A stretch of DNA of 57,434 nucleotides from Haliea sp. Its GTDB lineage: Bacteria; Pseudomonadota; Gammaproteobacteria; Pseudomonadales; Halieaceae. The notes beneath the pieces are model-generated. The model made no database searches. It saw only the letters and a list, made by a program, of their open reading frames with translations, and was not told the origin of the DNA. The position numbers and the translations under genes were made by a program. The first letter of the stretch is position 1, and every line of letters begins with the position of its first letter. The stretch is from assembly GCA_002862465.1 (NCBI GenBank), contig PKDD01000171.1:1-57434 (forward strand). Reading direction: 5' to 3'. Below, piece by piece: positions 18,076 through 27,667 of this stretch.

Positions 18076-19143
18076 ATGAGCAACATCGATGTTCACAATA
18101 TCAACGTCGACTCGCAGGACATACTGATTACGCCGGAGCTGTTAAAGTCAGCCCTGCCGATGTCAAAATCAATTCGCGAGACACTTACCGGCAGTCGCCA
18201 CGTGATCGAAGACATCTTGGACCGTCGAGACCCTCGCATCTTTGTTGTAGTAGGGCCCTGCTCCATTCATGATCCTAGCGCAGCTGTGGAATACGCGCAG
18301 CGCCTGAAGATACTGGCAGAAGAACTCTCAGATACCCTCTATATTGTGATGCGGGTCTATTTTGAGAAGCCTCGAACAACCGTGGGCTGGAAAGGCTTGG
18401 TTAACGACCCCCACCTCGATGACTCGTTTAAGATTGAGGAAGGTTTGCATATCGCACGTAAATTGCTCTTGGACATACTCGAGATTGGACTCCCAACTTC
18501 GACTGAAGCATTGGACCCTATTTCCCCACAATATTTGCAAGATTTAATCAGTTGGACAGCGATCGGAGCGCGCACCACTGAATCCCAAACCCACCGCGAA
18601 ATGGCCAGCGGTCTATCCAGTGCGGTCGGTTTCAAGAACGGCACCGACGGTGGCCTGACTGTTGCCACAAATGCGCTAAATGCGGCTGCCAAAAGTCATC
18701 GCTTTTTGGGCATCAATGGACAGGGACAAGTTTCCGTCTTTACCACACGGGGTAATCCCTATGGCCATATTGTCCTGCGCGGCGGCGCCGCTGGCCCCAA
18801 CTATGACGCGATCAGTATTAAATCGTGCGAAGAAGCGTTAGACAAAGCCGGAGTATCGAGAAATATCATGGTGGATTGCAGCCACGCTAACTCCAACAAG
18901 AAACCTGAACAGCAGCCATTGGTTATAGAGAACGTGGGCAATCAGATTCTGGAGGGCAATACATCGATTATCGGACTGATGATAGAGAGCAATCTGCGCG
19001 CCGGGAATCAACCTATCCCGACCAACCTTGACGAATTAGAATATGGCGTTTCCGTCACTGATGCCTGCATCGATTGGCCAGCCACGGAGGCCAGCCTGCG
19101 CACTCTGCGTGAGACAGTCAAAGCCACTTTGCATGCACGCTGA
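18076..19143 (+). CDS. aroG: 3-deoxy-7-phosphoheptulonate (DAHP) synthase, class I
   Basis: This 355-residue enzyme joins phosphoenolpyruvate and erythrose 4-phosphate, the first step of the shikimate pathway. Family motifs are clear: VVVGPCSIHDP (PEP and metal site), MRVYFEKPRTTVGWKGL, GARTTESQTHREMASGLS, VGFKNGTDG and the metal-binding DCSHANS. The length and sequence are of the AroF/AroG/AroH type with a regulatory N-terminal extension; which amino acid inhibits it cannot be read reliably from sequence, so the symbol stands for the class. It is a single gene, convergent with nfuA and divergent from addB; an AGGTAA lies before the ATG. Confidence 0.93.
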   Translation: MSNIDVHNINVDSQDILITPELLKSALPMSKSIRETLTGSRHVIEDILDRRDPRIFVVVGPCSIHDPSAAVEYAQRLKILAEELSDTLYIVMRVYFEKPRTTVGWKGLVNDPHLDDSFKIEEGLHIARKLLLDILEIGLPTSTEALDPISPQYLQDLISWTAIGARTTESQTHREMASGLSSAVGFKNGTDGGLTVATNALNAAAKSHRFLGINGQGQVSVFTTRGNPYGHIVLRGGAAGPNYDAISIKSCEEALDKAGVSRNIMVDCSHANSNKKPEQQPLVIENVGNQILEGNTSIIGLMIESNLRAGNQPIPTNLDELEYGVSVTDACIDWPATEASLRTLRETVKATLHAR

Positions 19144-19195
19144 TACAATTTTCATCCGCAGCGGGCGCCATTAGAGATGCTTAGTAAAAAGCCCG

Positions 19196-19771
19196 TCAAT
19201 AATAAGCCTGCGACGTATCGCTGTGATCGGTAGTATCTTGCACTCCGGTGAGCTGCGGAATTTGCTCCAGAAGGGTTTTTTCAACGCCACCTTTTAGCGT
19301 TTGATCTACCGCACTGCAACCCTGACATCCGCCACCAAACTGCAGTATCGCAACCATGGCATCGGTAATCTCTACCAGACTCACTTCCCCTCCATGGGAG
19401 GCTAGCGCTGGGTTGACCTCATTGTACAAGACGTAATTTACCCGGTCTTCTAACGGACTATCGTCATTGACTCTGGGTAACTTGGCGTTGGGGGCCTTGA
19501 TGGTCAACTGCCCACCCATTCGATCCTTGGAGTAATCCACAAGCGCATCCTCCAGGAAAGGAATACTGCGCCCCTCATACCAGACCTTAAATTTCGCCAA
19601 TTCTGCGACCTCATCACCTTCATCTATATCATCTTGCCGGCAGTAGGCAATACAGGTTTCCGCACGCGAAGTGCCGGGTTGGTTGATGAACACCCTCACA
19701 CCAAGGGCCCCATCCTGCTTTAATAATAATTCTGCCAGGTAATCCTGTGCCGATTCAGTAATAGTGATCAT
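19196..19771 (-). CDS. nfuA: Fe/S biogenesis protein NfuA
   Basis: This 191-residue protein has the two-domain NfuA layout. An N-terminal degenerate A-type scaffold domain (about residues 1-95) is followed by a C-terminal Nfu domain whose CxxC (C149 and C152 in [10 protein letters not shown]) binds a 4Fe-4S cluster at the dimer interface. NfuA carries clusters to target enzymes under oxidative or iron stress. Length and start ([12 protein letters not shown]) match E. coli NfuA. It converges on aroG, and no other iron-sulfur assembly gene is adjacent. Confidence 0.95.
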   Translation of the reverse strand: MITITESAQDYLAELLLKQDGALGVRVFINQPGTSRAETCIAYCRQDDIDEGDEVAELAKFKVWYEGRSIPFLEDALVDYSKDRMGGQLTIKAPNAKLPRVNDDSPLEDRVNYVLYNEVNPALASHGGEVSLVEITDAMVAILQFGGGCQGCSAVDQTLKGGVEKTLLEQIPQLTGVQDTTDHSDTSQAYY

Positions 19772-19937
19772 AGGATAATCGACTCCGAGTCATATACCTC
19801 AATATCATACCAAATTTGCGTCCAAAGTGTCAGGCATAGCCGATACTGATCGTAAAAAGCAGCAATAATCTGTTATTATGGTGTGTTTTTTGGAGAGGCC
19901 TAGACAGCCGCTCATACAAAATAGAAAAGGCAGTCTA

Positions 19938-22900
19938 ATGGCGATTCAAAAACCCGCTCCCGGGTTACTGGAAGAAATCCTAAAACAGCGGATTATGATC
20001 ATCGACGGTGCGATGGGAACGATGATTCAGGCAGAAAACCTGATCGAATCGGACTATCGCGGAGAGCGTCTTGCCGCCCACGGATCAGATGTCAAAGGCA
20101 ACAATGAGTTGCTCAGTCTAACGCGGCCCGATATTATCGCCAAAATACACCGGCAATATCTGGAGGCCGGAGCCGACATCATAGAAACCAATACGTTCGG
20201 AAGCACAGCCGTCGCCCAAGGAGACTACGACCTAGGCCACCTCGCGTCAGAACAGAATCTCGAATCTGCCAAAATTGCCCGCAAAGTGGCTAACGATATC
20301 ACTGCAAAGACACCGGACAGGCCCCGCTTTGTCGCAGGCGTACTGGGGCCAACCCCAAAAACAGCCTCGATCTCCCCCGATGTGAACGATCCTGGCGCTC
20401 GCAGTATCAGTTTTGATGCGCTGCGTCTTGACTACGCCAACTCAACCCGCGCGCTTATTGCGGGCGGTGTTGACCTCATTATGATCGAGACCATTTTTGA
20501 CACACTCAATGCTAAGGCCGCTATTTTTGCAGTTGAGGAAGTCTTTAGAGAGCATGACCACAAATTGCCGCTAATGATTTCAGTGACCTTCCCCGACATT
20601 AGCGGCCGAATATTATCAGGACAAAACCCAGAGGCATTTTGGAATGCAGTTGCTCACGCGCATCCTTTAATAATCGGCAGCAACTGTGGCAGACGTTATC
20701 AGGAAGTGCGCCCGTTTATAGAAGACTTGTCAAATGTCTCCGACTGCTATTTCAGCGCCCACCTCAATGCTGGTCTGCCCAATGCGTTTGGGGACTTTGA
20801 CGAGACTCCGGAAATTATGGAGAAGGATTACCGAGAATTCGCAGAGCGCGGCTTTCTGAATCTAGCGGGTGGCTGCTGCGGCACCACTCCCGCCCATATC
20901 CGTGCGATCGCCCACGCTTGCGAGGGAATGAAACCGCGCGCGATCCCAGATCCTGAGCCAGCCTGCCGTCTGAGCGGTCTGGAGCCATTCACTATTAAGA
21001 AGAATACCCTCTTCGTGAATATAGGTGAGCGCTGCAATGTCACGGGCTCTGCCAAATTCAAACGCCTGATACTCGATGGATATTATGACGACGCACTGGC
21101 CATAGCGCGCGCGCAAGTGGACGATGGCGCACAAATCATCGATATAAATATGGATGAGGGCATGCTGGACTCGGAAGCCGCCATGGTGACATTCCTTAAT
21201 TTAGTTGCCTCTGAGCCGGACATTGCTCGGGTACCGATTATGGTGGACTCGTCCAAATGGAATGTCATTGAGGCTGGCCTTAAGTGCATACAGGGCAAAG
21301 CGATTGTCAATTCCATCAGCCTCAAAGCCGGAGAGGAAGAATTCCTCACTCAAGCCCAGTTGTGTCAGCAATATGGTGCTGCTGTGGTGGTTATGGCTTT
21401 CGATGAACAAGGTCAAGCTGACAACCTGCAGCGACGCAAGGACATCTGCAAGCGCTGCTATGATCTGCTGATCGATAAGCTGAATTTCAATCCAAATGAC
21501 ATTATTTTTGATCCCAACATATTTGCCGTGGCCACAGGTATAGAAGAGCACAACAACTACGCAGTCGAATTTATAGAAGCGACGCGCTATATCAAGTCGG
21601 AACTTCCGGGAGCTATGGTGTCCGGTGGCGTCTCCAATGTTTCTTTTTCTTTTCGCGGCAACGATGCTGTGCGCGAGGCGATCCACTCAGTATTTCTATA
21701 CCACGCGATTAAGGCTGGCATGGATATGGGCATCGTGAATGCCGGCCAGTTGGCAGTCTATGATGAGTTGCCCAAAGATTTACGTGAGGCCGTAGAAGAT
21801 GTCATCCTCAATCGAAGAGATGATGGCACTGATCGCTTGCTACAAGTGGCTGATCGCTATCGATCGACGGGCGGCGGTGAGGCACGCGTCGAAGATCTTA
21901 GTTGGCGTGAACAAAGCATAGAAAAGCGGTTAGCTCATGCATTAGTCAAGGGAATTACCACCTGGATCGTTGAAGACGCGGAGGAAGCTCGACTAAAATT
22001 TGATCGCCCGATTCAGGTAATTGAAGGGCCGCTGATGGATGGGATGAACATCGTCGGTGATTTATTCGGCGACGGCAAAATGTTCCTTCCTCAGGTGGTA
22101 AAGAGCGCTCGTGTAATGAAACAGGCGGTGGCGCATCTGCAACCTTATATTGAGCTAGAGAAAGAAGACGGCAATGCCACCAACGGTAAAATACTGATGG
22201 CAACCGTTAAAGGTGACGTGCATGATATTGGTAAAAATATCGTTGGCATAGTGCTGCAGTGCAACAATTTCGAGGTGATCGATCTCGGCGTTATGGTGCC
22301 ATGTGAAAAGATTCTTCAGGTCGCCAAGGATGAAAATGTCGACATCATCGGCCTCAGCGGATTAATCACGCCCTCGCTAGATGAAATGGTACATGTTGCA
22401 AGTGAGATGCAACGCTTGGAAATCAATGTACCGCTTATGATTGGCGGTGCGACAACGTCTAAGGCACACACTGCAGTCAAAATCGACCCTCAGTATGACC
22501 TAGATGTGATTGTATATGTTCCCGATGCTTCCCGCAGTGTTGCCGTTGCCACCCAACTGCTTGGCAAAGGCAAGAATACGTTTGTTAGCAAACTCCATGA
22601 TGAGTATATTGTAGTTCGCGAGCGCGTAGCAAATCGCAAGCCTCGCGAGCGCGAAATAGCTTACCCGGCGGCAGTGGCCAATGGGCTGCAGTATGATTGG
22701 CAAAGCTATCAGCCCCCGCGACCCACATTTATTGGCACTCGAGTATATGACAATTTTCCACTGGCAGAACTGGTGGATACCATCGACTGGACGCCGTTTT
22801 TTATCACGTGGGAACTGGCAGGCAAGTTTCCAAAAATACTGGACGATAGCGTAGTCGGCGAGCAGGCGCGGGAGTTGTACGAGGATGCACAGGCTATGTT

Positions 22901-23630
22901 AGCGCGCATCATTGACGAAAATCTGTTAGTTGCCAAAGCCGTTGTTGGTTTTTGGCCTTGCGCCAGAAGCGGAGCTGACGAACTTTCTGTCTATGCTGAT
23001 GAGTCGCGTAGTGACGTCATTGCAACCCTCCAGCATCTGAGACAACAGACAGAAAAACAAGATGGAAAACCGAACGCCTCCCTTGCTGACTTCGTCGCGC
23101 CAGTGGGCACTCAAGCGAAAGATTATATCGGCGGCTTTTGCGTTACTGCTGGCCACGGAGTTGATGAGTTAGCGGCTGAATTTGAGGCGCAAAATGATGA
23201 CTACAATAGTATCTTATTGAAGTCACTCGCGGACCGTTTAGCTGAATCTTTTACTGAATACTTGCATCGTCTAGTGCGGCTCGAACTATGGGGTTACGAC
23301 CGTAACGAGTCACTGAGTCCTCAGGAACTAATCAGCGAGCACTACAAGGGCATTCGACCCGCACCCGGCTATCCAGCATGTCCAGACCATACCGAAAAGG
23401 CAACCCTATTTGATTTACTGGATGCCACCAATGCGTGCGATGTCAGCTTATCAGAGAATTTCGCTATGGCTCCTGCATCGTCAGTCAGCGGCTTTTATTT
23501 TTCTCACCCAGAGTCTCGCTACTTTGCGGTGGGGAAAATTGGAAAGGATCAAGTGGAAGATCTTGCCCTACGTAAAAATGAATCCACCGGTGTTATAGAG
23601 CGCTGGCTACGTCCAAACCTAAATTACTAA
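19938..23630 (+). CDS. metH: Cobalamin-dependent methionine synthase
   Basis: The 1230-residue product has all four MetH modules: homocysteine domain (about 1-330) with zinc ligands C250, C313 and C314; pterin domain (about 355-620, starting [13 protein letters not shown]); cobalamin domain with the axial histidine H762 in DVHDIG; and the C-terminal reactivation domain (about 900-1230) containing [12 protein letters not shown]. It methylates homocysteine from methyltetrahydrofolate. The residues after the first zinc cysteine read CGRRYQE where most MetH have CALG, an unusual local change. The frame is open to 19878, but AAAAGG lies 7 bases before the ATG at 19938 and that start fits the family. 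I saw no cobalamin or SAM riboswitch in the 160-base leader. Confidence 0.96.
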   Translation: MAIQKPAPGLLEEILKQRIMIIDGAMGTMIQAENLIESDYRGERLAAHGSDVKGNNELLSLTRPDIIAKIHRQYLEAGADIIETNTFGSTAVAQGDYDLGHLASEQNLESAKIARKVANDITAKTPDRPRFVAGVLGPTPKTASISPDVNDPGARSISFDALRLDYANSTRALIAGGVDLIMIETIFDTLNAKAAIFAVEEVFREHDHKLPLMISVTFPDISGRILSGQNPEAFWNAVAHAHPLIIGSNCGRRYQEVRPFIEDLSNVSDCYFSAHLNAGLPNAFGDFDETPEIMEKDYREFAERGFLNLAGGCCGTTPAHIRAIAHACEGMKPRAIPDPEPACRLSGLEPFTIKKNTLFVNIGERCNVTGSAKFKRLILDGYYDDALAIARAQVDDGAQIIDINMDEGMLDSEAAMVTFLNLVASEPDIARVPIMVDSSKWNVIEAGLKCIQGKAIVNSISLKAGEEEFLTQAQLCQQYGAAVVVMAFDEQGQADNLQRRKDICKRCYDLLIDKLNFNPNDIIFDPNIFAVATGIEEHNNYAVEFIEATRYIKSELPGAMVSGGVSNVSFSFRGNDAVREAIHSVFLYHAIKAGMDMGIVNAGQLAVYDELPKDLREAVEDVILNRRDDGTDRLLQVADRYRSTGGGEARVEDLSWREQSIEKRLAHALVKGITTWIVEDAEEARLKFDRPIQVIEGPLMDGMNIVGDLFGDGKMFLPQVVKSARVMKQAVAHLQPYIELEKEDGNATNGKILMATVKGDVHDIGKNIVGIVLQCNNFEVIDLGVMVPCEKILQVAKDENVDIIGLSGLITPSLDEMVHVASEMQRLEINVPLMIGGATTSKAHTAVKIDPQYDLDVIVYVPDASRSVAVATQLLGKGKNTFVSKLHDEYIVVRERVANRKPREREIAYPAAVANGLQYDWQSYQPPRPTFIGTRVYDNFPLAELVDTIDWTPFFITWELAGKFPKILDDSVVGEQARELYEDAQAMLARIIDENLLVAKAVVGFWPCARSGADELSVYADESRSDVIATLQHLRQQTEKQDGKPNASLADFVAPVGTQAKDYIGGFCVTAGHGVDELAAEFEAQNDDYNSILLKSLADRLAESFTEYLHRLVRLELWGYDRNESLSPQELISEHYKGIRPAPGYPACPDHTEKATLFDLLDATNACDVSLSENFAMAPASSVSGFYFSHPESRYFAVGKIGKDQVEDLALRKNESTGVIERWLRPNLNY

Positions 23631-23643
23631 TCGGTGGCCTTTT

Positions 23644-23886
23644 ATGAATAATCATGACCGTGACTCTCCCGACCTCCAACCTGAACAAAAAAAACTTAAT
23701 CCATTTCAGATTGTTGGGAGTGTGCTTGCTGCAGCCTTAGGTGTGCAAAGTAGTAAAAACCGAGAGCGTGACTTCAAACAGGGCAATATAGGCATTTTTG
23801 CTCTAGTGGGCGCTATATTTACTCTGCTCTTCATAGGCGCCGTCGTCGCTGTTGTGCAGATCGTCATAACGGGGGCCGCAAAATAA
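23644..23886 (+). CDS. Small membrane protein, DUF2970 family
   Basis: This 80-residue protein has a charged N-terminus, the phrase VLAAALGVQSSKNRERDF typical of DUF2970, and one membrane helix at about residues 49-75 (IGIFALVGAIFTLLFIGAVVAVVQIVI). The function of DUF2970 is unknown. It starts 13 bases after metH and is likely co-transcribed with it. The family call is from pattern memory of the GVQSSKNRERDF motif and is fairly secure. Confidence 0.85.
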   Translation: MNNHDRDSPDLQPEQKKLNPFQIVGSVLAAALGVQSSKNRERDFKQGNIGIFALVGAIFTLLFIGAVVAVVQIVITGAAK

Positions 23887-23915
23887 GCCGCACACTTAAC
23901 TTTTCCGAAGAAAAA

Positions 23916-24038
23916 TTAGGACGGCATACCCGACAGCCATAAATAGACAGCGGATACCACAATGGCGATTACCACGGTCGCAGCAGTAGCATCAACAGTA
24001 CCGTCTTCGTCGCGCTCTGAATTTGATGGGTCAGACAT
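23916..24038 (-). CDS. 40-residue single-span membrane protein
   Basis: The sequence starts MSDPSNSERDEDGTVDATAA and continues as one hydrophobic helix (about residues 20-36, TVVIAIVVSAVYLWLSG). A GGAG ribosome site sits 6 bases before the ATG at 24038, and the acidic head plus clean helix look like a genuine small inner-membrane protein rather than noise. It is transcribed leftward, opposite to the siroheme reductase gene, and converges on the DUF2970 gene. I do not know its function. Small membrane proteins of this size often bind or tune larger membrane complexes, but nothing here says which. Confidence 0.65.
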   Translation of the reverse strand: MSDPSNSERDEDGTVDATAATVVIAIVVSAVYLWLSGMPS

Positions 24039-24145
24039 TGATTACTCCAGCAAGATAAATCTAGTTAGCCAAGGATTATAGCATTAACTGCCGTAATCCC
24101 AAGTTCTTTACATGCTTCGCCTCTTTCCACATAAACTTATAATTA

Positions 24146-24173
24146 TTGAATCTAACCTTATGAATATTATAAC
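24146..24173 (+). promoter_or_regulatory. Candidate promoter for the siroheme reductase operon
   Basis: TTGAAT (24146-24151) and TATAAC (24168-24173) are separated by 16 bases in a very AT-rich stretch, about 85 bases upstream of the start codon. A second perfect TATAAT at 24138-24143 lacks a good -35. Confidence 0.4.
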
Positions 24174-24258
24174 TATTTATTGGTCCCATTTTTCTGATAA
24201 AGTACCTCACCTTATATTGCCATCCAATAGTACCGCTTTATAAATTTAGGATCTGTCG

Positions 24259-25923
24259 ATGTACGTTTACGACCAACATGACCAGACAATTATTGATGAA
24301 CGCGTGGCTCAGTTCCGAGATCAAACCATGCGATTTATGGCTGGCGAAATTAGCGATGGGGAATTTTTACCATTACGCCTACAAAACGGCCTGTACTTGC
24401 AACGCCTAGCTCCCATGCTCCGCATCGCCGTGCCCTACGGTCTCCTGAGCAGTCGCCAGTTACGGAAATTGGCCTCAATCTCAAGAACTTATGATAAAGG
24501 CTATGTCCACATCAGTACCCGACAAAATGTGCAGTTAAACTGGCCTATGCTGGAGGAAGTTCCCGATATCCTTGCCGAACTTTCGACGGTACAAATGCAT
24601 GCTATCCAAACAAGCGGCAACTGTATTCGCAATACAACGACCGACCAGTTTGCAGGGGTGGCCTCTGACGAACTAGAGGATCCGCGACCTTACTGTGAAA
24701 TCATTCGACAGTGGTCAACGTTACATCCGGAGTTTGCATTCCTACCACGCAAATTCAAAATCGCAGTGTGCGGCTCAGCTCAGGACCGCGCCGCCATACA
24801 CTATCACGATATTGGGATTGAGTTGGTCTCCAATGATGGCGGCGAAATTGGTCTTAAAATTCTAGTCGGTGGAGGCCTAGGACGAACACCTGCAATCGGC
24901 TCTGTCATTTGTGAATGGCTGAACAAAAAGCATTTGCTGACGTACTTAGAATCAATCCTGCGAGTTTATAACCAACATGGACGTCGAGATAACAAGTATA
25001 AAGCCCGCATCAAAATTCTGGTAAAGGCAATGGGTATCGATGCTTTTCGGCAGGCAGTGGCACAACAGTGGACTGCATTAAAGGATGGCCCCTCAACGCT
25101 TACAGAAGAAGAAATAATAAGGGCTCAGTCATTTTTTAGTGACCCTAGCTACTTGACGATAGACGGCGCTCTGGCTGCATCGGATCTTGAGCGCGACCGC
25201 GTTCGAGACCCGATCTTTGCTAATTGGATCACGCGGAACACCCAGAGTCACCGTATACCCGGTTATCGGGCGGTAACGCTGTCGCTCAAAGCAACAGGTT
25301 TTGCTCCAGGGGACATCACGGCGGAACAACTCGAGTTGCTTGCAGAACTAGCAGACCTATATTCGTTTGGTGAAATTCGAAGTACACATCAACAAAACAT
25401 AGTGCTTGGGGATGTTCAGATTTCTACCCTTTATGCACTTTGGCAAAGACTGCAAGCAGCAGGCCTAGCCACGCCAAATATTGGGTACCTGACTGACATT
25501 ATTTGTTGCCCCGGCGGCGACTACTGCTCGCTAGCAAACGCCAAGTCTCTCCCCATAGCAGAGGCGATCCAGACACGCTTCGAAAACCTTGATTATGTCT
25601 ATGACTTGGGGCCACTTGAACTCAACATCAGCGGCTGCATGAATGCCTGCGGTCATCATCACGTCGGTCAGATCGGTATTTTAGGAGTGGATAAAAAGGG
25701 CCAAGAGTTCTATCAAATTTGTTTGGGCGGCAATCAGGCAAAGGACGCGTCCATTGGCAAGATTCTGGGACCCTCGTTCAAGCAGCAAGACGTACCTGAG
25801 GTCATCGACAGAATCCTTTCCACTTATGTGTCATTGCGCCAGGAGGACGAACCGTTTCTCGACACCTACCGGCGCGTAGGGATCGATCCGTTCAAGGAGC
25901 GAGCATATGCGCAGGCTGATTAA
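24259..25923 (+). CDS. cysI: Nitrite/sulfite reductase, siroheme and 4Fe-4S (CysI-like)
   Basis: This 554-residue protein has the two-repeat ferredoxin-like/siroheme reductase fold. The cluster cysteines are C417-x5-C423 (CPGGDYC) and C460-x3-C464 (GCMNAC), exactly the pattern that holds the 4Fe-4S cluster bridged to siroheme. The N-terminal half carries HISTRQNVQLNW and TSGNCIRNTT, the usual siroheme-contact regions. The adjacent DUF934 gene and Pseudomonas-type organisation point to assimilatory sulfite reduction to sulfide, although nitrite cannot be excluded by sequence. No CysJ flavoprotein gene is next to it, so the electron donor must come from elsewhere. A TAGGA lies 8-9 bases before the ATG. 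Confidence 0.92.
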   Translation: MYVYDQHDQTIIDERVAQFRDQTMRFMAGEISDGEFLPLRLQNGLYLQRLAPMLRIAVPYGLLSSRQLRKLASISRTYDKGYVHISTRQNVQLNWPMLEEVPDILAELSTVQMHAIQTSGNCIRNTTTDQFAGVASDELEDPRPYCEIIRQWSTLHPEFAFLPRKFKIAVCGSAQDRAAIHYHDIGIELVSNDGGEIGLKILVGGGLGRTPAIGSVICEWLNKKHLLTYLESILRVYNQHGRRDNKYKARIKILVKAMGIDAFRQAVAQQWTALKDGPSTLTEEEIIRAQSFFSDPSYLTIDGALAASDLERDRVRDPIFANWITRNTQSHRIPGYRAVTLSLKATGFAPGDITAEQLELLAELADLYSFGEIRSTHQQNIVLGDVQISTLYALWQRLQAAGLATPNIGYLTDIICCPGGDYCSLANAKSLPIAEAIQTRFENLDYVYDLGPLELNISGCMNACGHHHVGQIGILGVDKKGQEFYQICLGGNQAKDASIGKILGPSFKQQDVPEVIDRILSTYVSLRQEDEPFLDTYRRVGIDPFKERAYAQAD

Positions 25924-26374
25924 GCATGGCAGCATTATCGTCGACAGATGGCAAGAGATTGATCCAGACTGCTCGGCTCCGGCGCATGACCAAATTTGCA
26001 GCCTCGGACAGTGGCAGGCTCTCACCGACAAAACAGGTAGTGCGGTGCAATTGGAACCGGGGCAGGAACCTGCGCCTTTGTATAGCGCTCTTGAAGATAT
26101 TCAACTATTAGTGATTCATTTTCCGATTTTTACTGATGGTCGAGGCTTCTCATATGCGCGGGAAGTGCGTGAGCGGGGCTATCAGGGGGAACTGCGTGCC
26201 AGCGGGCATTTTATCCGCGATCAGCTCACCTATTTGCAACGCTGTGGCTTCGACGCTTTTCAAATGGCAGATGATTCATCTCTGGAGGCGGCTCTGACGA
26301 GCCTCAGAGATTTTACCGAGCACTATCAGGCCGCCATTGATCAGCCGCTGCCACTTTTTCGCCGACGGTCATAA
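25907..26374 (+). CDS. DUF934 protein, partner of sulfite reductase
   Basis: This 155-residue protein belongs to DUF934, a family almost always found directly after this type of siroheme reductase and annotated as an oxidoreductase probably involved in sulfite reduction. Family landmarks are the conserved middle segment VIHFPIFTDGRGFSYAREVRERGYQGELRASGHF (positions about 70-103) and FDAFQMADD. It overlaps the 3' end of the reductase gene by 17 bases, which means tight translational coupling and probably a stoichiometric role. The biochemical function is not established. Confidence 0.88.
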   Translation: MRRLIKHGSIIVDRWQEIDPDCSAPAHDQICSLGQWQALTDKTGSAVQLEPGQEPAPLYSALEDIQLLVIHFPIFTDGRGFSYAREVRERGYQGELRASGHFIRDQLTYLQRCGFDAFQMADDSSLEAALTSLRDFTEHYQAAIDQPLPLFRRRS

Positions 26375-26445
26375 CTATCACGTGCGTTTATATCTGCTGC
26401 GGGTTTCTTTACACTGATAATAGGGCTAAGACGGAAGCAGGATAA

Positions 26446-27615
26446 ATGGACTTCAGCAGTATTACCTTTTCATTTTTCCTAATATTTACTGGGGCGGCCT
26501 TATTTGCTTCATTGGCTTTGTATACGCGCCAACCCCTGATTATTGCGTATATCGCGCTAGGAGCCTGCATTGGACCCTATGGTTTAACGTTAGTCACGGA
26601 CCTAGAACTGCTCACAGACATCGGCCATGTGGGTATTATCTTTCTCCTATTCTTACTTGGCCTGGACATGCAGCCACAGGCATTATGGGCAACACTGCGA
26701 AAATCCGTAGTGGTCGCCATGTTCAGTTCCTGCATCTTTCTATTAGGTGGGTGTGCGGTAGCGTATCTCTTCGGATACTCGATCATTGATAGCCTCGTTA
26801 TTGGTGCTGCGATGATGTTTTCGTCAACCATCATTGGCATCAAACTCCTACCCACGACTGTTCTGCATCACCGCCATATCGGGGAATTGATGATTGGTCT
26901 GTTGTTACTGCAGGATCTTCTGGCTATCGTTGTTCTTATGGTGCTTCTCAGTGCTAATTCAGGTGACAGCATGGGTACAGCGCTTACGGTTTCTCTGTTG
27001 AGCCTTCCCGTGCTAGCTGGAGTTGCCCTATTAACGGTGCGTTTTGTGCTACTACCTCTGATCACCCGGTTCGATAGCTTTCACGAATATATTTTTCTTT
27101 TGGCGATAGGTTGGTGTCTGGGAATGGCAGAGGCTGCAAGCGCCCTGGGGCTTTCGGCTGAAATCGGCGCTTTCATAGCAGGCGTCACGATTGCGACTAG
27201 CCCTATTTCTCAGTATATCGCAATCAACTTAAAGCCACTGCGTGATTTTTTCCTTATTCTATTCTTTTTTTCCGTGGGAGCTCGCTTCAATCTTGCGCTT
27301 TTATCGCAGGTACTTATCCCTGCCCTGTTACTTTCTGCGCTGGTGCTAGGCATAAAGCCGGCAGTTTATCGCTACTTGCTAAAGGGCGTCAGTGAAGAGC
27401 GAAGCATGGGATGGGACCTAGGCTTTCGGTTGGGCCAGGCAAGTGAGTTCTCGTTACTAATCGCTTACGTGGCTATTGGCGGGGCCCTTATAACCGAGCA
27501 AGCCTCGCTACTAATTCAGGCCACTACGATTATTACGCTCTTAGTTTCTTCATATATCGTCGTATTGAACTATCCGACCCCTATTGCGATCTCAGATCAT
27601 CTTCGGCGGGATTAA
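26446..27615 (+). CDS. Cation/proton antiporter of the CPA2 (Kef-type) family, transport domain only
   Basis: This 389-residue, very hydrophobic protein has about 12 membrane segments and the Na+/H+-exchanger fold of CPA2 proteins such as KefB/C and YbaL. Characteristic pieces are QPLIIAYIALGACIGP, a helix with FLLFLLGLDMQP, GLSAEIGAFIAGVTIA and the FFFSVGARFN region. It ends right after the transport core, so the regulatory RCK/TrkA-N domain that KefB/C and YbaL carry is absent. No ancillary KefF/G-like subunit lies nearby. The ion is not readable from sequence; K+ or Na+ are both possible. It is a single gene 72 bases after the DUF934 gene, ending at a strong terminator. Confidence 0.85.
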   Translation: MDFSSITFSFFLIFTGAALFASLALYTRQPLIIAYIALGACIGPYGLTLVTDLELLTDIGHVGIIFLLFLLGLDMQPQALWATLRKSVVVAMFSSCIFLLGGCAVAYLFGYSIIDSLVIGAAMMFSSTIIGIKLLPTTVLHHRHIGELMIGLLLLQDLLAIVVLMVLLSANSGDSMGTALTVSLLSLPVLAGVALLTVRFVLLPLITRFDSFHEYIFLLAIGWCLGMAEAASALGLSAEIGAFIAGVTIATSPISQYIAINLKPLRDFFLILFFFSVGARFNLALLSQVLIPALLLSALVLGIKPAVYRYLLKGVSEERSMGWDLGFRLGQASEFSLLIAYVAIGGALITEQASLLIQATTIITLLVSSYIVVLNYPTPIAISDHLRRD

Positions 27616-27623
27616 TTCAAAAA

Positions 27624-27648
27624 AAAACCGGCCATTAGGGCCGGTTTT
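27624..27648. terminator. Bidirectional rho-independent terminator
   Basis: Perfect 10-base arms AAAACCGGCC and GGCCGGTTTT enclose a 5-base loop. A and T runs flank both sides, so it serves the antiporter gene from the left and etfA from the right. Confidence 0.9.
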
Positions 27649-27667
27649 AGCGAAAATGATGCCTAAC

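Noticed and set aside
19772-19937. Riboswitch (cobalamin or SAM) upstream of metH
   Set aside because: The leader is short, and I could not find the conserved cores of either class.
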